This document shows positions 19,704 through 30,024 of a DNA stretch of 64,000 nt, one piece after another; positions within the stretch are counted from its first letter, which is position 1, and each line of letters opens with the position of its first letter. The notes beneath the pieces were generated by a model, which had not been told where the DNA came from, searched no databases, and saw only the letters and a list, made by a program, of their open reading frames with translations. Position numbers and translations under genes: made by a program. The DNA is taken from assembly GCA_963691705.1 (NCBI GenBank), contig OY829544.1:40383917-40447916 (forward strand), read 5' to 3'. Source of the stretch: Viola odorata (taxonomy: Eukaryota > Streptophyta > Magnoliopsida > Malpighiales > Violaceae).

Positions 19704-22543
19704 ATATCGAAGGAATATGGTGCTGGAGAGTGGTCCCCGATGGCATTGATGGTTCCTCGGGCTTCTCCTTTAGTTTGGATGACTCCGAATGTGGTGAGTT
19801 GCTTGACTTTTTGCCGAAAGAGTCCACAATCCTGGATGTCATGCTTGCTTTCCCCTTGGCAGAAGAGGCATTGGGCCTGATTATTCCCCGGGAATGGTAG
19901 ATAAGCGTTGTTAGCTAGAGCGAAGAACAACTCTTCGTTGGGTGTTTCTTCCATCGAAGGGCGAGGAAAGTTGATTCCTACGGAAGCAATGTCGCCCATC
20001 CCCGAATTATGGTGCGGTAGGGGACCCATTGTCACAGCAGGATCCTTTGCTAATCCATGGGGCGAGATTCGCCCTTGTTTAGTTAGGTGCTCGACCTTTT
20101 CTCTAAAGGCATAACAATCCTCCAAGGAGTGTCCTCTGGTTCCGGCGTGATATTTGCAGCTAACCTTTGGATCATACCAGCTAGGGTAAGGAGTGGATTG
20201 AGACGGGAGTGGGGATGGCATAATCTGTCCCTCTGCCAAGAGGCTTGTGTAGATTTCCTTCAAAGGAAACAGAGGGAGCGACCACATCGGTAAAGGGTAT
20301 GATTCGGAGTCTGAGGGTTCCCAAGAAGGTAGTGATGGTGCTGGGCCACCATAGGAGGGTGACGCCGAATACCTGACGAGGTAATCGAATCTCCCAGAAG
20401 GTTGGCCCAAAGTATCAATCTCGCGATCGCCCTCGTCGCGGCGTTTGGAGAATCGTTTGCCCGACGAAGTCGATCCCTTCTTTCGGAGGATTGGGAGTGG
20501 AGTTCCCTTGGCGTTATGCGAGATAGGAAATCCGTCTCCGATGGCGTCAATGGATCTTCCCTCGTGGGTTGCTTTCTGGGTTTGGATCACCCCGAGATGC
20601 AAGAGTTGTACCACCCTTTCTGCGAACACCTTGCAGTTTTGGATTTTATGATCGTCGCTTTCCTCGCAGTACATGCAGCCACTTGGATTGCTCTCCGAGT
20701 ATGGCAAGTGTCCTCCTCGAGTTAGGGCCAGGAAAAGTTGTTCCTGTGGCCAGCTTGATGCGGAAAAGAGAAGGTCGTTTCTTTCTCCTGCCGAGATGGC
20801 GTTCACTCCTCCCTTTCCCTGGGCATGATTGGGAAGAGGGTTGGTGGATGTGTTGGGTCCTTTTGCTAACCCTTCGAAAGATACCCACCCACTCTTGATC
20901 AAGTGCTGGACTTTAGCTTTAAAGGTGAAGCAGTTTTCCAGAGTGTGACCTGGGGCTCCAGCGTGGTATTCACACCTCGCGTTGAGATCATACCACTTCG
21001 GGTAAGGAGGCAATTGAGGCTGAGCCGGCACCGGTACGATCTGTCCGGCTGCCAAGAGATGTTTGTAGATTTCTCCTGCAGGAAGAGGAAGAGGAGGTGG
21101 AGGCTCTCGGCTCCACCGATTGTTTGTCGTGTTTTGGTTATTTGGGTTTTTTGGTGGGTTATATGGCTTGGGTTGCATGGGTTGTGATGCTTGTACTGAT
21201 GGGAAATGCGTAGGGCTTTGAGGCGCGATATTGGCAACAGGCGGCGAGGTGAAAGGAAAGTAGGTAGGTTGATATAATGACGGCAGAGGGTAGGGCGATG
21301 GCGATAAATAAGGTGGAGGTGGTGGAAATGGCTGCCCCTGATGAGCTTGGGGAGCCACAAATCCAACGTCTCTTTTTATGATAGGTGCTTTCCTGGGCGC
21401 AGATTCCGATGCTGACGGCAAGATTCGTCCTGACTTAATTCCTTGCTCGACTCTTTCGGCAATTAGGACCATATCGGAGAAGCTATTTGAGGGGTTTGAG
21501 ATCAGGTAGGTGTAGTGGGGAGCCTTGAAGGTGTGCAAGAAGATCGACAGGAGTTCCTTGTCGCTTAAGGGTGGAGAGATCCGTGAGGCCACCTCCCTCC
21601 ATCTCTGAGCATAGGTTTTTACGGACTCGCCGACTTTCTTTTCCATGTTTTGCAGATCAGCGCGGTCGGGTGCTACCTCCATATTGAACTTATATTGCCG
21701 GTAGAATGCGTCGGATAAGTCTCTCCATGTCCTGATCCTGGCTCGATCTAGCCCCATATACCATGTCAGGGCGTGCTTGGTCAAGCTTTCCCGGAAGAGA
21801 TGAATCAACAACGGCTCATTGTGGATTACCTCTGCCATCTTGTTGCAGTATGCTCTGAGATGGGTCTTTGGGCACTCTACCCCAGTATATTTTTCGAAGT
21901 CAGGGATTTTGTACTTCGGGGGTATGACAATCCCGGGGACCATACACATATCGGCAGGGCCGGTAGGGTCAAATGGATCAGCCCCTTCAATTGCTCGGAG
22001 CCTTTCCTCAAGTAGGTTTAGCCGATCATTTTTCGGTTGCTCGGCCCTGATGGGGTTAGAACCGAAGGGTAGTGCCAGTCCTGATGAGAACTGCGGTTGT
22101 GCTGAGTTGAAAGTGAGGAGCTGAGTTCCCACAGGTCCGGGAACTGTGCTCGGAGGAATAGGAGGGAGATACGGATTCTCTGGGTGGGCCTGGCTCTTGC
22201 TGGGGTCCACAGCAGGGTTGATTGAAAGGTGCTGAAGCGACGGGGAGATCTCTTCACCCGCCTTAATTGGAGGACTTGCAGCGTTGGGTACAGTGAAGGG
22301 ACTAACCCATCTCCAATGGCCCGGGGGGCCGGACAGGGGTGGGAGTACCGAAGGTCCTGCGACGGTGAGTAAAGGGGAAGGTCTGTTTGTTTGAGGGGGA
22401 TCGAAACCCGGTGGAAACTCGGTGACAGCTTCATCTCTTTCCTTTTCGGCCCTGGCGGCCCTTTCCGTAGTGATCCTAACTTGCTCCTCTAACTCAGCAA
22501 TTCTAGCGGTCAGTGCTTCATCGGTCTTGGCCGGTTCAGTCAT
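19661..22543 (-). CDS. Ogre Gag with duplicated zinc-knuckle module
   Basis: The open frame runs from a TTG at 22567; the first ATG is codon 9 (22543), which I take as the start (960 residues). Numbering from the TTG, residues 15-50 are a short coiled coil and residues about 215-380 are the retrotransposon Gag core (KIPDFEKYTGVECPKTHL ... AERVEQGIKSGR). A Pro/Gln-rich linker follows. Then come two copies of a roughly 180-residue module (about 495-676 and 768-945). Each has a C-x2-H-x5-H-x4-C cluster (C532-C546; C804-C818) and a C-x2-C-x5-H-x4-C cluster (C631-C645; C900-C914), each followed by a helix of FxxKVxxL type. Related elements usually show one such module. The spacing differs from the classic C-x2-C-x4-H-x4-C knuckle. 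Gag would coat the RNA in cytoplasmic particles. Confidence 0.88.
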   Translation of the reverse strand: MTEPAKTDEALTARIAELEEQVRITTERAARAEKERDEAVTEFPPGFDPPQTNRPSPLLTVAGPSVLPPLSGPPGHWRWVSPFTVPNAASPPIKAGEEISPSLQHLSINPAVDPSKSQAHPENPYLPPIPPSTVPGPVGTQLLTFNSAQPQFSSGLALPFGSNPIRAEQPKNDRLNLLEERLRAIEGADPFDPTGPADMCMVPGIVIPPKYKIPDFEKYTGVECPKTHLRAYCNKMAEVIHNEPLLIHLFRESLTKHALTWYMGLDRARIRTWRDLSDAFYRQYKFNMEVAPDRADLQNMEKKVGESVKTYAQRWREVASRISPPLSDKELLSIFLHTFKAPHYTYLISNPSNSFSDMVLIAERVEQGIKSGRILPSASESAPRKAPIIKRDVGFVAPQAHQGQPFPPPPPYLSPSPYPLPSLYQPTYFPFTSPPVANIAPQSPTHFPSVQASQPMQPKPYNPPKNPNNQNTTNNRWSREPPPPLPLPAGEIYKHLLAAGQIVPVPAQPQLPPYPKWYDLNARCEYHAGAPGHTLENCFTFKAKVQHLIKSGWVSFEGLAKGPNTSTNPLPNHAQGKGGVNAISAGERNDLLFSASSWPQEQLFLALTRGGHLPYSESNPSGCMYCEESDDHKIQNCKVFAERVVQLLHLGVIQTQKATHEGRSIDAIGDGFPISHNAKGTPLPILRKKGSTSSGKRFSKRRDEGDREIDTLGQPSGRFDYLVRYSASPSYGGPAPSLPSWEPSDSESYPLPMWSLPLFPLKEIYTSLLAEGQIMPSPLPSQSTPYPSWYDPKVSCKYHAGTRGHSLEDCYAFREKVEHLTKQGRISPHGLAKDPAVTMGPLPHHNSGMGDIASVGINFPRPSMEETPNEELFFALANNAYLPFPGNNQAQCLFCQGESKHDIQDCGLFRQKVKQLTTFGVIQTKGEARGTINAIGDHSPAPYSFDMWLRQGTPPQPHAR
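19733..21085 (-). repeat. Duplicated ~180-codon module inside Ogre gag
   Basis: The two modules (about 21085-20540 and 20266-19733) align along their length: GEIY/KEIY opening, LLAxGQI, PYPxWYD, CxYHAGxxGHxLExC, LAKxP, PLPxH, then a CxxC...H....C cluster and GVIQT...AIGD. They are clearly diverged in protein sequence, so the duplication is older than this insertion. Confidence 0.8.
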
Positions 22544-23325
22544 TTTTCGCTTTTGAAGTCTAGTCAAAAGGGAGCCTGTGCGGAGTAGCTTGCTTCCGAG
22601 GAGCTATGGTGAACCTGAAAAAAGGGAAAAAACACAAAAACAGTGAGTATAAATGAAGATACACAGGTGATGTGCAATCCCGAGGTCTCCACATTTGCTC
22701 ATTCGCTTTTCTGGCTTGTACTTTCATTTGATATTTTCAGGGTGGTCGCGGAGGCGAGATATCCTGGTCGTTGGCGAGATACGAAGGAAGCCTCTATACA
22801 TTCCAACGATATGACGCAAATCTGAGATGCTAACGGCGAAACCCAAATCAGCAGGGGCAACCAACGCCGTCATGCTAGGGGGATCTGTTTTCACATTATG
22901 CTTTCAACGCTGTAGGGCCTGATGCCTAGTGAACCCAACCAAGGGGAGGTACGTCGATCTATGCTATGAACTCAGAAGTTCTTGTGATAAACTAAAAGGA
23001 TAGGGTCATGAGCGAGGGCTACTTGGCTATATATTGCTTGGTCTGATTTTTCTGGTTTTTTAGTGAAAAGATTGTGTTTGTCTCGGAGGGATTTTCTTTT
23101 TCTTTTTGCGATGGTCTTTTGAGTTGTATTGGGGATGGATAATTGATATGAAAAAGATAGGCAATTTTAATAAATATCCGAAAGAGTACGACTTTATTAA
23201 AGTGTTTACAAAAGTATGGTAAACTTGCCAACTACCTAAGTTCAAAAAATGGCTAAGATAGATGAAATTAGGGGTCCTAGCTAAAAGAAAAGGTTTGCCG
23301 ATATCCGAGCCTTTCCCTAAAGGCG
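22544..23325 (-). other. Spacer between ORF1 and gag with a splice-acceptor-like site
   Basis: About 780 bases without coding signal. On the minus strand CCCTTTTTTCAG|GTTCACC places an acceptor AG at 22616-22615, 72 bases before the gag ATG and with no ATG between. It closely resembles the acceptor before the reverse transcriptase (TTTTTTTTCAG|GTTGAATG). A spliced mRNA entering here would have gag as its first frame. Confidence 0.5.
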
Positions 23326-25083
23326 TCAATCCTGGGTGTCAGAGTTCTCCTGCCAAAGGTACTCCATCGAAGCCATCTCCCCTTTCTGCATTTCTATCTC
23401 AGCTTCTAAGGCGGTAATTCGGCTTTGCAATGCCTGGCTCTTCCTATCTCCTAGATCTGCTCGAGTAGTCAAGACCCTTATCGTTGAATCCTTGTCTTGG
23501 ATTATGGCACTCGAAGCTTCTTTCTTGCGGGTTTCGCTGCTCAAGCGTTCGTTGAAGGCCCTGAGGGCCACCTTCTGTTTTACTGCTCGTATCCGGACAA
23601 AATCCCTATGACGCCGGTGTACCTCATTCTTCTGGACTTCTGCGTAGCATTGACGTGCTTCGGCAGTATCTCTTTCCTCTGTCATTAGATCTCGCTCTTC
23701 CTGCGCTGCTCGCATTTGTTCTACCACTTGCGCGTAAGCCATGGCATCCATTCCTCCACTTACTTGCGATTCTCCTTCCTCTTCTATCGGTTTCTGATTT
23801 TCTAGGTGAGGCAAGACATTGCCGTTGACTCGCTGCAACCTCCACTGTGGATATTGCGGTATTGTTGCGGCAGGGGCGACACGTCCTTTGAGACAAAAGG
23901 GGTTGGCCCAGTCTAGGGCGTACAACTGGATGTTCTGATTCTCTCCTGTGTGTGGCAGATCTGATTTCGTCATGCCGAACGTTACTGGAATGATTTGGGT
24001 GATGCAAAACTGCCTGAGTACGAGGGCAGGGCAGTAGTGAGCACATCCCCAAGCTCCGATTAGAGGAACCCAAGGTAGGGGTCCACAGCAGACGATAGGA
24101 TCGGAGGTTCGTAGCCACTTGGCATGCCAACTGAAGTCTTCCTCTGAGAGGTTGATGAATCGGTTGATCCAGACGTCTTTATTTTCCATCTCCCATTTAT
24201 CTGTGGTCATTGCATTGATAACTCTGAGCAGAGGGCACGACCTGATGTAGCTCTCGAAGAAGATGGATTGATCAGGAATTTGCTTGAAGTGGCTGATCAA
24301 CCATACTGTCAGTAGCTGGGCGCAGCAGGTGAGCCTCCCTTTCCCCTTCCTTCGGCAGGAGTCTAAGGAACGAAAGGTCTCGGCCAAGATGGCTGTTGTA
24401 GGATTGATGGCATTTACCTCCATCTCGTAAAAGATGTTGGCTGCTGAAGAGTCGATGGCGTTTCTCATCCTCGGAAAAAAGACGAATCCTACAATGGCGA
24501 AGGCTAGAATCCTTAAGCTCCTAGCTCCATTTGATAGCTGAAATCGTGCCTCGATATCCGACCAACACCAAACGTAGTCACCCTCCTTGACACGAGTAGG
24601 GATTCCTAATAGCTTGTCGAGTCTTATTTTTACACTTGCAGAGTCAAGTCGGACATTCTGGTAGATGATTGATATGGGTGATGTGAAGCACATCAAAGTT
24701 GAGTACTCCTCGAGTGTAGGAGTTAAGTCCACTCCCTTGTCAAAAGAGAAGCAATGATAGTAGGAATCCCAGAACTTCAGAGCTGCCCTGATACAACCCC
24801 AATCGGCCTTGACATCCACTAGGGTCAGTAGCTTTCCATAACTACCCTCAAACTGAGTCTCTTCGTCTTCAGTCAGCTCATTCCTTAACATCCGAATCCT
24901 AGTCAAATCAAAGTCTACAACCTCTACTTTGATTTTAGTGGTGATGTCAGGGGCGAATCCCCGTTCTAACAGATCTCCTCGGGCAGCTTGATCGTCGAAG
25001 CTTCGTCCCCCGAAAATATCAAATGAAAGTAACGTAGGTGCTGTCATGGTGAATGAGCAAAATGGGCCCTGTAGGACAAACAT
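23326..25083 (-). CDS. Ogre ORF1 protein, plant-mobile-domain-like (DUF7745-type) with C-terminal coiled coil
   Basis: A 585-residue frame from the ATG at 25083-25081, placed between the primer-binding site and gag, where Ogre elements carry their extra ORF1. Residue numbers below count from a TTG one codon earlier. The region about 80-430 fits the plant mobile domain-like family: GSYGKLLTLV at 82-90, a FWDSYYHCFSF segment at 105-116 and LTPTLEEYSTL at 121-131 are its typical signature. A Cys/Trp-rich part follows (WVPLIGAWGCAHYCP). Residues about 455-586 are Glu/Arg/Gln-rich and predicted coiled coil (ALEAEIEMQKGEMASMEYL). No catalytic motif is visible, and no function is established for Ogre ORF1. 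The frame is fully open. A start at a later Met (residue 14) is also possible. Confidence 0.8.
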   Translation of the reverse strand: MFVLQGPFCSFTMTAPTLLSFDIFGGRSFDDQAARGDLLERGFAPDITTKIKVEVVDFDLTRIRMLRNELTEDEETQFEGSYGKLLTLVDVKADWGCIRAALKFWDSYYHCFSFDKGVDLTPTLEEYSTLMCFTSPISIIYQNVRLDSASVKIRLDKLLGIPTRVKEGDYVWCWSDIEARFQLSNGARSLRILAFAIVGFVFFPRMRNAIDSSAANIFYEMEVNAINPTTAILAETFRSLDSCRRKGKGRLTCCAQLLTVWLISHFKQIPDQSIFFESYIRSCPLLRVINAMTTDKWEMENKDVWINRFINLSEEDFSWHAKWLRTSDPIVCCGPLPWVPLIGAWGCAHYCPALVLRQFCITQIIPVTFGMTKSDLPHTGENQNIQLYALDWANPFCLKGRVAPAATIPQYPQWRLQRVNGNVLPHLENQKPIEEEGESQVSGGMDAMAYAQVVEQMRAAQEERDLMTEERDTAEARQCYAEVQKNEVHRRHRDFVRIRAVKQKVALRAFNERLSSETRKKEASSAIIQDKDSTIRVLTTRADLGDRKSQALQSRITALEAEIEMQKGEMASMEYLWQENSDTQD

Positions 25084-25565
25084 CAAAATTTCTAAGTGCT
25101 AAGTGAATGGTGTGTGTGAGAAATCCACAGTTTGTATAACAGGAAAAATCACGTCATCATACCAACAAGATAAATAGCCACGATAAACAGGTATAATCAT
25201 GATGCACGTGCTGGGGCTCTGATTCCGACACCTCTAACTGGCTTGAATGGTTCCCGGATGATACCATGAAAAGGTCCCTAAAGTGTCGTCTGGCGTCCCC
25301 GATTCCTTACGAAATCGAGTAATCCTTTCAACTGGCTTTAGGGATTCATCAGAGTTGGGATTGGTGAACACTACCTAGGACATGTGTCCTAGGGCGTCAC
25401 TACTACCCTCCTATTTTGGTATTGGTCCCCTGGGTGTAGGGCGCTATGATATGCATATGACAATTGATAAAGCAAATAAATGAACAGATCAGCAATTGAT
25501 CAAAGCAAATAAATAAACACATAAACACCTCTCTAAAAAAGACAAAACCGGCTCCGACCCAAAAA
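25084..25565 (-). other. Ogre leader between primer-binding site and ORF1
   Basis: About 480 bases of 5' leader. Direct GG...GTCCCC-type words occur but I see no domain, tRNA or strong repeat. Packaging and dimerisation signals would be expected here. Confidence 0.4.
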
Positions 25566-25584
25566 GTCCCCAGTGAAGTCGCCA
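25566..25584 (-). other. Ogre primer-binding site
   Basis: On the minus strand TGGCGACTTCACTGGGGAC starts three bases after the 5' LTR end (…GCGACA). TGGCGACT...CTGGGGA is the primer-binding pattern of Ogre/Tat elements, reported to match a tRNA 3' end (tRNA-Arg in published Ogres). A tRNA comparison would settle which one. Confidence 0.8.
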
Positions 25585-26489
25585 AACTGTCGCGCCCCCA
25601 CGAAAATTAAAAACTCGCGAGTGTGCAACGAAATTTGGGACCTTACAATGCTCAGCGTAGACAGACGCCTCGCAACATGCAATGAAGTCGCCACCCTAAT
25701 TTGGTTGCTAGGCTTTAGGGAACCTTAATCGTCATGGCATAGGAAATATAATAAGTAAAAAAAACTAAAGGCACAAAAAAGGGGTCTGGACCCCAGACAA
25801 AAGGTTCGGGGTCGTATTATGGTCTCGGGAAGGTGTTAGGCACCCGAGTCACATCCGAAAACGGTTACCGGTTGATGAGAGAGGTGTTTAAAAGGTGTTT
25901 GATGAAAATGCGTTTTATTTTGAAAAAGGGGGCCCTCAGAGGAATCGTCACTTTAGCCTTTTCCACAATCGGGACCGTTCAAAAATAATAAAAAAGATCT
26001 TTCGGACGGGGTTACCGTTTATCAAGATCAGTCTATTATTCTTGACCGTAACGTGATGGGACTGAATTTTCTGTAAGACTGAATGAGCGCCCTCTTATTT
26101 CATCATCGGGCCATGCATGATTAGATTGATTGCTATGTGAACCTATCATGGATTGCTAACAGAGTACCAATTTTAAATGATTGGTTTTTGAAGTGGAAAA
26201 CTGATGTGGGATCGAAAGTCCCCATGTACATGCAGTCAATATATGCGAGAATTTAAAATCACATGAATATGGCATTTGAAGCGACTCTTTAAACACGTTG
26301 TTCATGTGGGTTGATTTTAATTCTAACAGTTCTATATATCATGCGTACGACTGCTATTTTACGAAAAAGCGCTGAATAAATAAAAGGGAATCGAAAGGCG
26401 TACTTTCGAGCGAAGCTTGAATTTAAAACCTACAAAGTGAGAGTATTAGTGATAGCTTGAGAAAGAAGTAAACAATTTTATGAGTGCGA

Positions 26490-27830
26490 AAATTTAAATG
26501 ACAGTTGATTGCATACGAGAAATGATGAATTTTGCGTATACGAAAGTGAGATGCTGGGTTTGACAAAAATGATGACAGTTGTTTGTATGCGAAAAATGAT
26601 GGATTTTACGCATACGAGAATTTAAATGCTGAGCTGATTTGCATGCGATAAATGATTGATTTTACGCATACGAAATTTAAATGTTGGGTTGATCGTATGT
26701 GAAAAATGATTGATTTTACACATACGAGAATTTAAATGTTATGGTGATTGCATGCGAAAAATGATTGATTTTACGCATGTGAGAATTTTAACTGTGCTAC
26801 GTGATTGCATGCGAAAAATGATTGATTTTAAGCATGTGAGAATTAAAATGCTACGTTGATTGCATGCGAAAAATGATTGATTTTACGCATGTGAAAATTA
26901 AAATGCTACGTTGATTGCATGCGAAAAATGATTGATTTTTAAGCATGTGAGAATTAAAATGCTACGTGATTGCATGCGAAAAATGATTGATTTTAAGCAT
27001 GTGAGAATTAAAATGCTACGTTGATTGCATGCGAAAAATGATTGATTTTAAGCATGTGAGAATCTAACATCTACGTGATTGCATGCGAAGAATGATTGAT
27101 TTTACGCATGTGAGAATTAAAATGCTACGTGATTGCATGCGAAAAATGATTGATTTTAAGCATGTGAGAATTAAAATGCTACGTTGATTGCATGCGAAAA
27201 ATGATTGATTTTAAGCATGTGAGAATCTAACATCTACGTGATTGCATGCGAAGAATGATTGATTTTACGCATGTGAGAATTAAAATGCTACGTGATTGCA
27301 TGCGAAAAATGATTGATTTTAAGCATGTGAGAATTAAAATGCTACGTGATTGCATGCGAAAAATGATTGATTTTAAGCATGTGAGAATCTAACATCTACG
27401 TGATTGCATGCGAAGAATGATTGATTTTACGCATGTGAGAATTAAAATGCTACGTTGATTGCATGCGAAAAATGATTGATTTTAAGCATGTGAGAATCTA
27501 ACATCTACGTGATTGCATGCGAAAAATGATTGATTTTAAGCATGCGAGAATTAAAATGCTACGTGATTGCATGCGAAAAATGATTGATTTTAAGCATGTG
27601 AGAATTAAAATGCTACGTTGATTGCATGCGAAAAATGATTGATTTTAAGCATGTGAGAATCTAACATCTACGTGATTGCATGCGAAGAATGATTGATTTT
27701 ACGCATGTGAGAATTAAAATGCTACGTGATTGCATGCGAAAAATGATTGATTTTACGCATGGGAGAATTTAATATCTACGTTGATTGCATGCGAAAAATG
27801 ATTGATTTTAAGCATACGAGAATTTAACAG
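26490..27830. repeat. LTR tandem array of ~54-bp hairpin units (right copy)
   Basis: This is the allele of the 6640-7980 array in the other LTR, with the same unit order and the same co-changing diverged units at its left edge. Only a few substitutions separate the two, so the array has not been re-shuffled since insertion. Confidence 0.92.
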
Positions 27831-27889
27831 TTGGATAATTTGCAGAAAGTAGAGAGTTGATATTTGCGAAAAATAAAACAATTGATATT

Positions 27890-28422
27890 TGCAGAAAATA
27901 AAGCAGTTGATATTTGCGGAAGGATTTCCAGCAGTTGTGCGAAAAATTAAAGCAGTTGATATTGCGGAAAATAAAACAATTGATATTTGCAGAAAATAAA
28001 ACAGTTGATATTGCGGAAGGATTTCCAGCAGTTTTGCGAAAAATTAAAGCAGTTGATATTGCGGAAAATAAAACAATTGATATTTGCAGAAAATAAAACA
28101 GTTGATATTGCGGAAGGATTTCCAGCAGTTTTGCGAAAAATTAAAGCAGTTGATATTGCGGAAATTAAAGTGCGACCGTCCATGTAGGCGGTAAAAATAA
28201 ATAACTGAATTTTTAAATTGCAGAAAATAAAGTGCGGAAATTTAAAGTGCTAAGAATTAAAACAGTTGATAAGTGCAGAAAATTAAACAGTTGATACGTG
28301 CAGAAAATTAAACAGTTGATAAGTGCAGAAAATTAAACAGTTGATAAGTGCAGAAAATTAAACAGTTGATAAGTGCAGAAAATTAAACAGTTGATAAGTG
28401 CAGAAAATTAAACAATTGATAA
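27890..28422. repeat. 97-bp and 25-bp tandem repeats (right LTR copy)
   Basis: Counterparts of the left-LTR repeats: 97-bp units built on GCGGAAGGATTTCCAGCAG to about 28170, then about six 25-bp units containing GATAAGTGCAGAAAATTAAA from about 28260. Small frames here are repeat by-products. Confidence 0.9.
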
Positions 28423-29031
28423 TACGAGAAATTAACGTACGATGCGTACGAATTATTTTTACGAAAAACTTGCGATTTGAAATTTCGGAAAGAATTAAAA
28501 ATCGGAGGGACCTAATTGAAAACTTTGAAAACTTGGGAGGGGGGCCAAAACGGCGCCGTGTGATGAATAGGCATGGCACTATTCATCACCCCCTCCCTTG
28601 GTCGCCGGAGCTACTGCCGGCGACCCAACTCCGGCCACACTTCGACGACTTTCCGACCGTATAAACCTCGATTTTGAGTTTGACTCGTACAAAATTTAAT
28701 TTCGAAAAAACGACCGAACCGTTAATTATCGAAAACTAATTAATTCGAACAATCTAGCCAACGATTTTCAAAATTGAAAGCATGTATTTAATCTACATTA
28801 CGTATGTGAATTAATAGCACAAAAACAATCAATTTATTTGCTCAAAATCAAGCCAAACGAAATTAAAGAAAACTTGCGCAGAAAAACCGAAGATGAGCTA
28901 GAGAGAGAAAGCTCACGTTTCAAACTTTGAACTGGACGATTGTCGCTCAATATGAGCAAGCTGATCAAGAGGGAGAAGGAGCAAGGGTTTCTTGCGATTT
29001 TGGTGCCCGTTTGAATGAAGACAGTGACTTG

Positions 29032-29040
29032 TATTTATAG
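29032..29040 (-). promoter_or_regulatory. TATA box of the Ogre 5' LTR promoter
   Basis: CTATAAATA on the minus strand, in a context (GCCTATAAATACAAG) typical of plant LTR promoters. Transcription would start about 30 bases downstream, near 29000. Confidence 0.65.
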
Positions 29041-30024
29041 GCTTCAAACGCGTGAGGAGAGGGACGCGGCTGTGCGCGTGGAGGCCGCTTGGTCGCGGTG
29101 GCGGGGCTACGGCCGTGAGGTGGAGGGTCTAGGCTGCTGTGTGATGATTGACGAGGGGACGGGAAACGGTTTGGACGGGACATGAGGTCGGAGCAGGCAG
29201 CTCGGTGGCTCGCTCTCCTGTTCATCCGTTCCCATGTTGTTCCCGTGTGCATGGCACACATAAATGCTCAACCATTGATTTGGTTGACTATTTCTAGTTG
29301 ACCAAGATCAATGGTTGAGATTAAATGGTCATTTATGCTATTTAAATGGCCTCGAGCCAAGTCCGACGAGCAAACGTTCGGACTTTTCGAACTGAGGGTA
29401 CCAGCGCGTAGAGAAAATTATGACGGTTTTAACCGTATACAGCGAAGCATGAAAATTTCGCGTTTGACGCGTTTATTTTCGCGTTCAAAAGTGCGAAACG
29501 CGGGAACGGAAAAATAAAAAAGTTACGCCGAAAATTACACGAAACGTTGTATACCGTTGCGAGCAGAAAAAAAGCTAGCAACTAGTTGATGGAAAACATT
29601 TAAAAGTCAAGCTGTGGTTCGAGCAGACTTACTCGGGTCCAATAAAAGCTCGAATAAAAATATTAATAAAATAATAAAAATACTAAAAAATGCGCTAAAA
29701 CCCTAAAAATCCTAAAATTCGTGAGATGACCAAAAATGCAGAAAAACTAGCATACGACTGCCGGATAGTCTAAAACGTGATTTTTTTTAGGCTAAAAATA
29801 ATATTAATAATAATAATGAAAATGCATGCCGAAAAATTGAAAATGCGATTTCGAAAGCTGACGATGCTAACGACGATGCAAAAATGCAACGAAACACCTA
29901 AAAATGCTAGCGATAGTAAACTAACTACAGATGACTGTAAATCAAGTAAAAATGACAGTAAATTAAATAAATGACAGAAATGCTAAAATTGATTAAAAAT
30001 GGCGCCAAAATTTGGGTATCAACA

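Larger units (their letters stand above)
5749..30024 (-). mobile_element. Ogre-type (Tat lineage) Ty3/gypsy retrotransposon, 24.3 kb
   Basis: Two direct repeats of 4467 and 4437 bp, starting TGTCGCGCC and ending TATCAACA on the plus strand, flank a 15.4-kb interior read on the minus strand. The interior has, in order, primer-binding site, ORF1, gag, protease, intron, reverse transcriptase, RNase H, a second archaeal-type RNase H, integrase, long 3' untranslated region and polypurine tract. ORF1 before gag, two RNases H, very long LTRs and a protease-RT intron are published hallmarks of Ogre elements. The LTRs differ by scattered substitutions, one 11-bp duplication (right copy) and one 41-bp deletion (right copy), so the insertion is recent. 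Canonical TG...CA ends leave TGCAC and TGTGC as flanks, which do not match; GTGC occurs at both sides if the left end is moved two bases. Confidence 0.92.
25588..30024 (-). repeat. Ogre 5' LTR (right copy)
   Basis: The 4437-bp right LTR is the promoter-bearing 5' LTR in the minus-strand sense. Its TATA box at 29032-29040 implies a U3 of about 1 kb and an unusually long R-U5 of about 3.4 kb, which contains all the tandem arrays. It differs from the left copy by an 11-bp duplication (AAAAGGTGTTT near 25890), a 41-bp deletion near 28643 and scattered substitutions. Confidence 0.95.
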
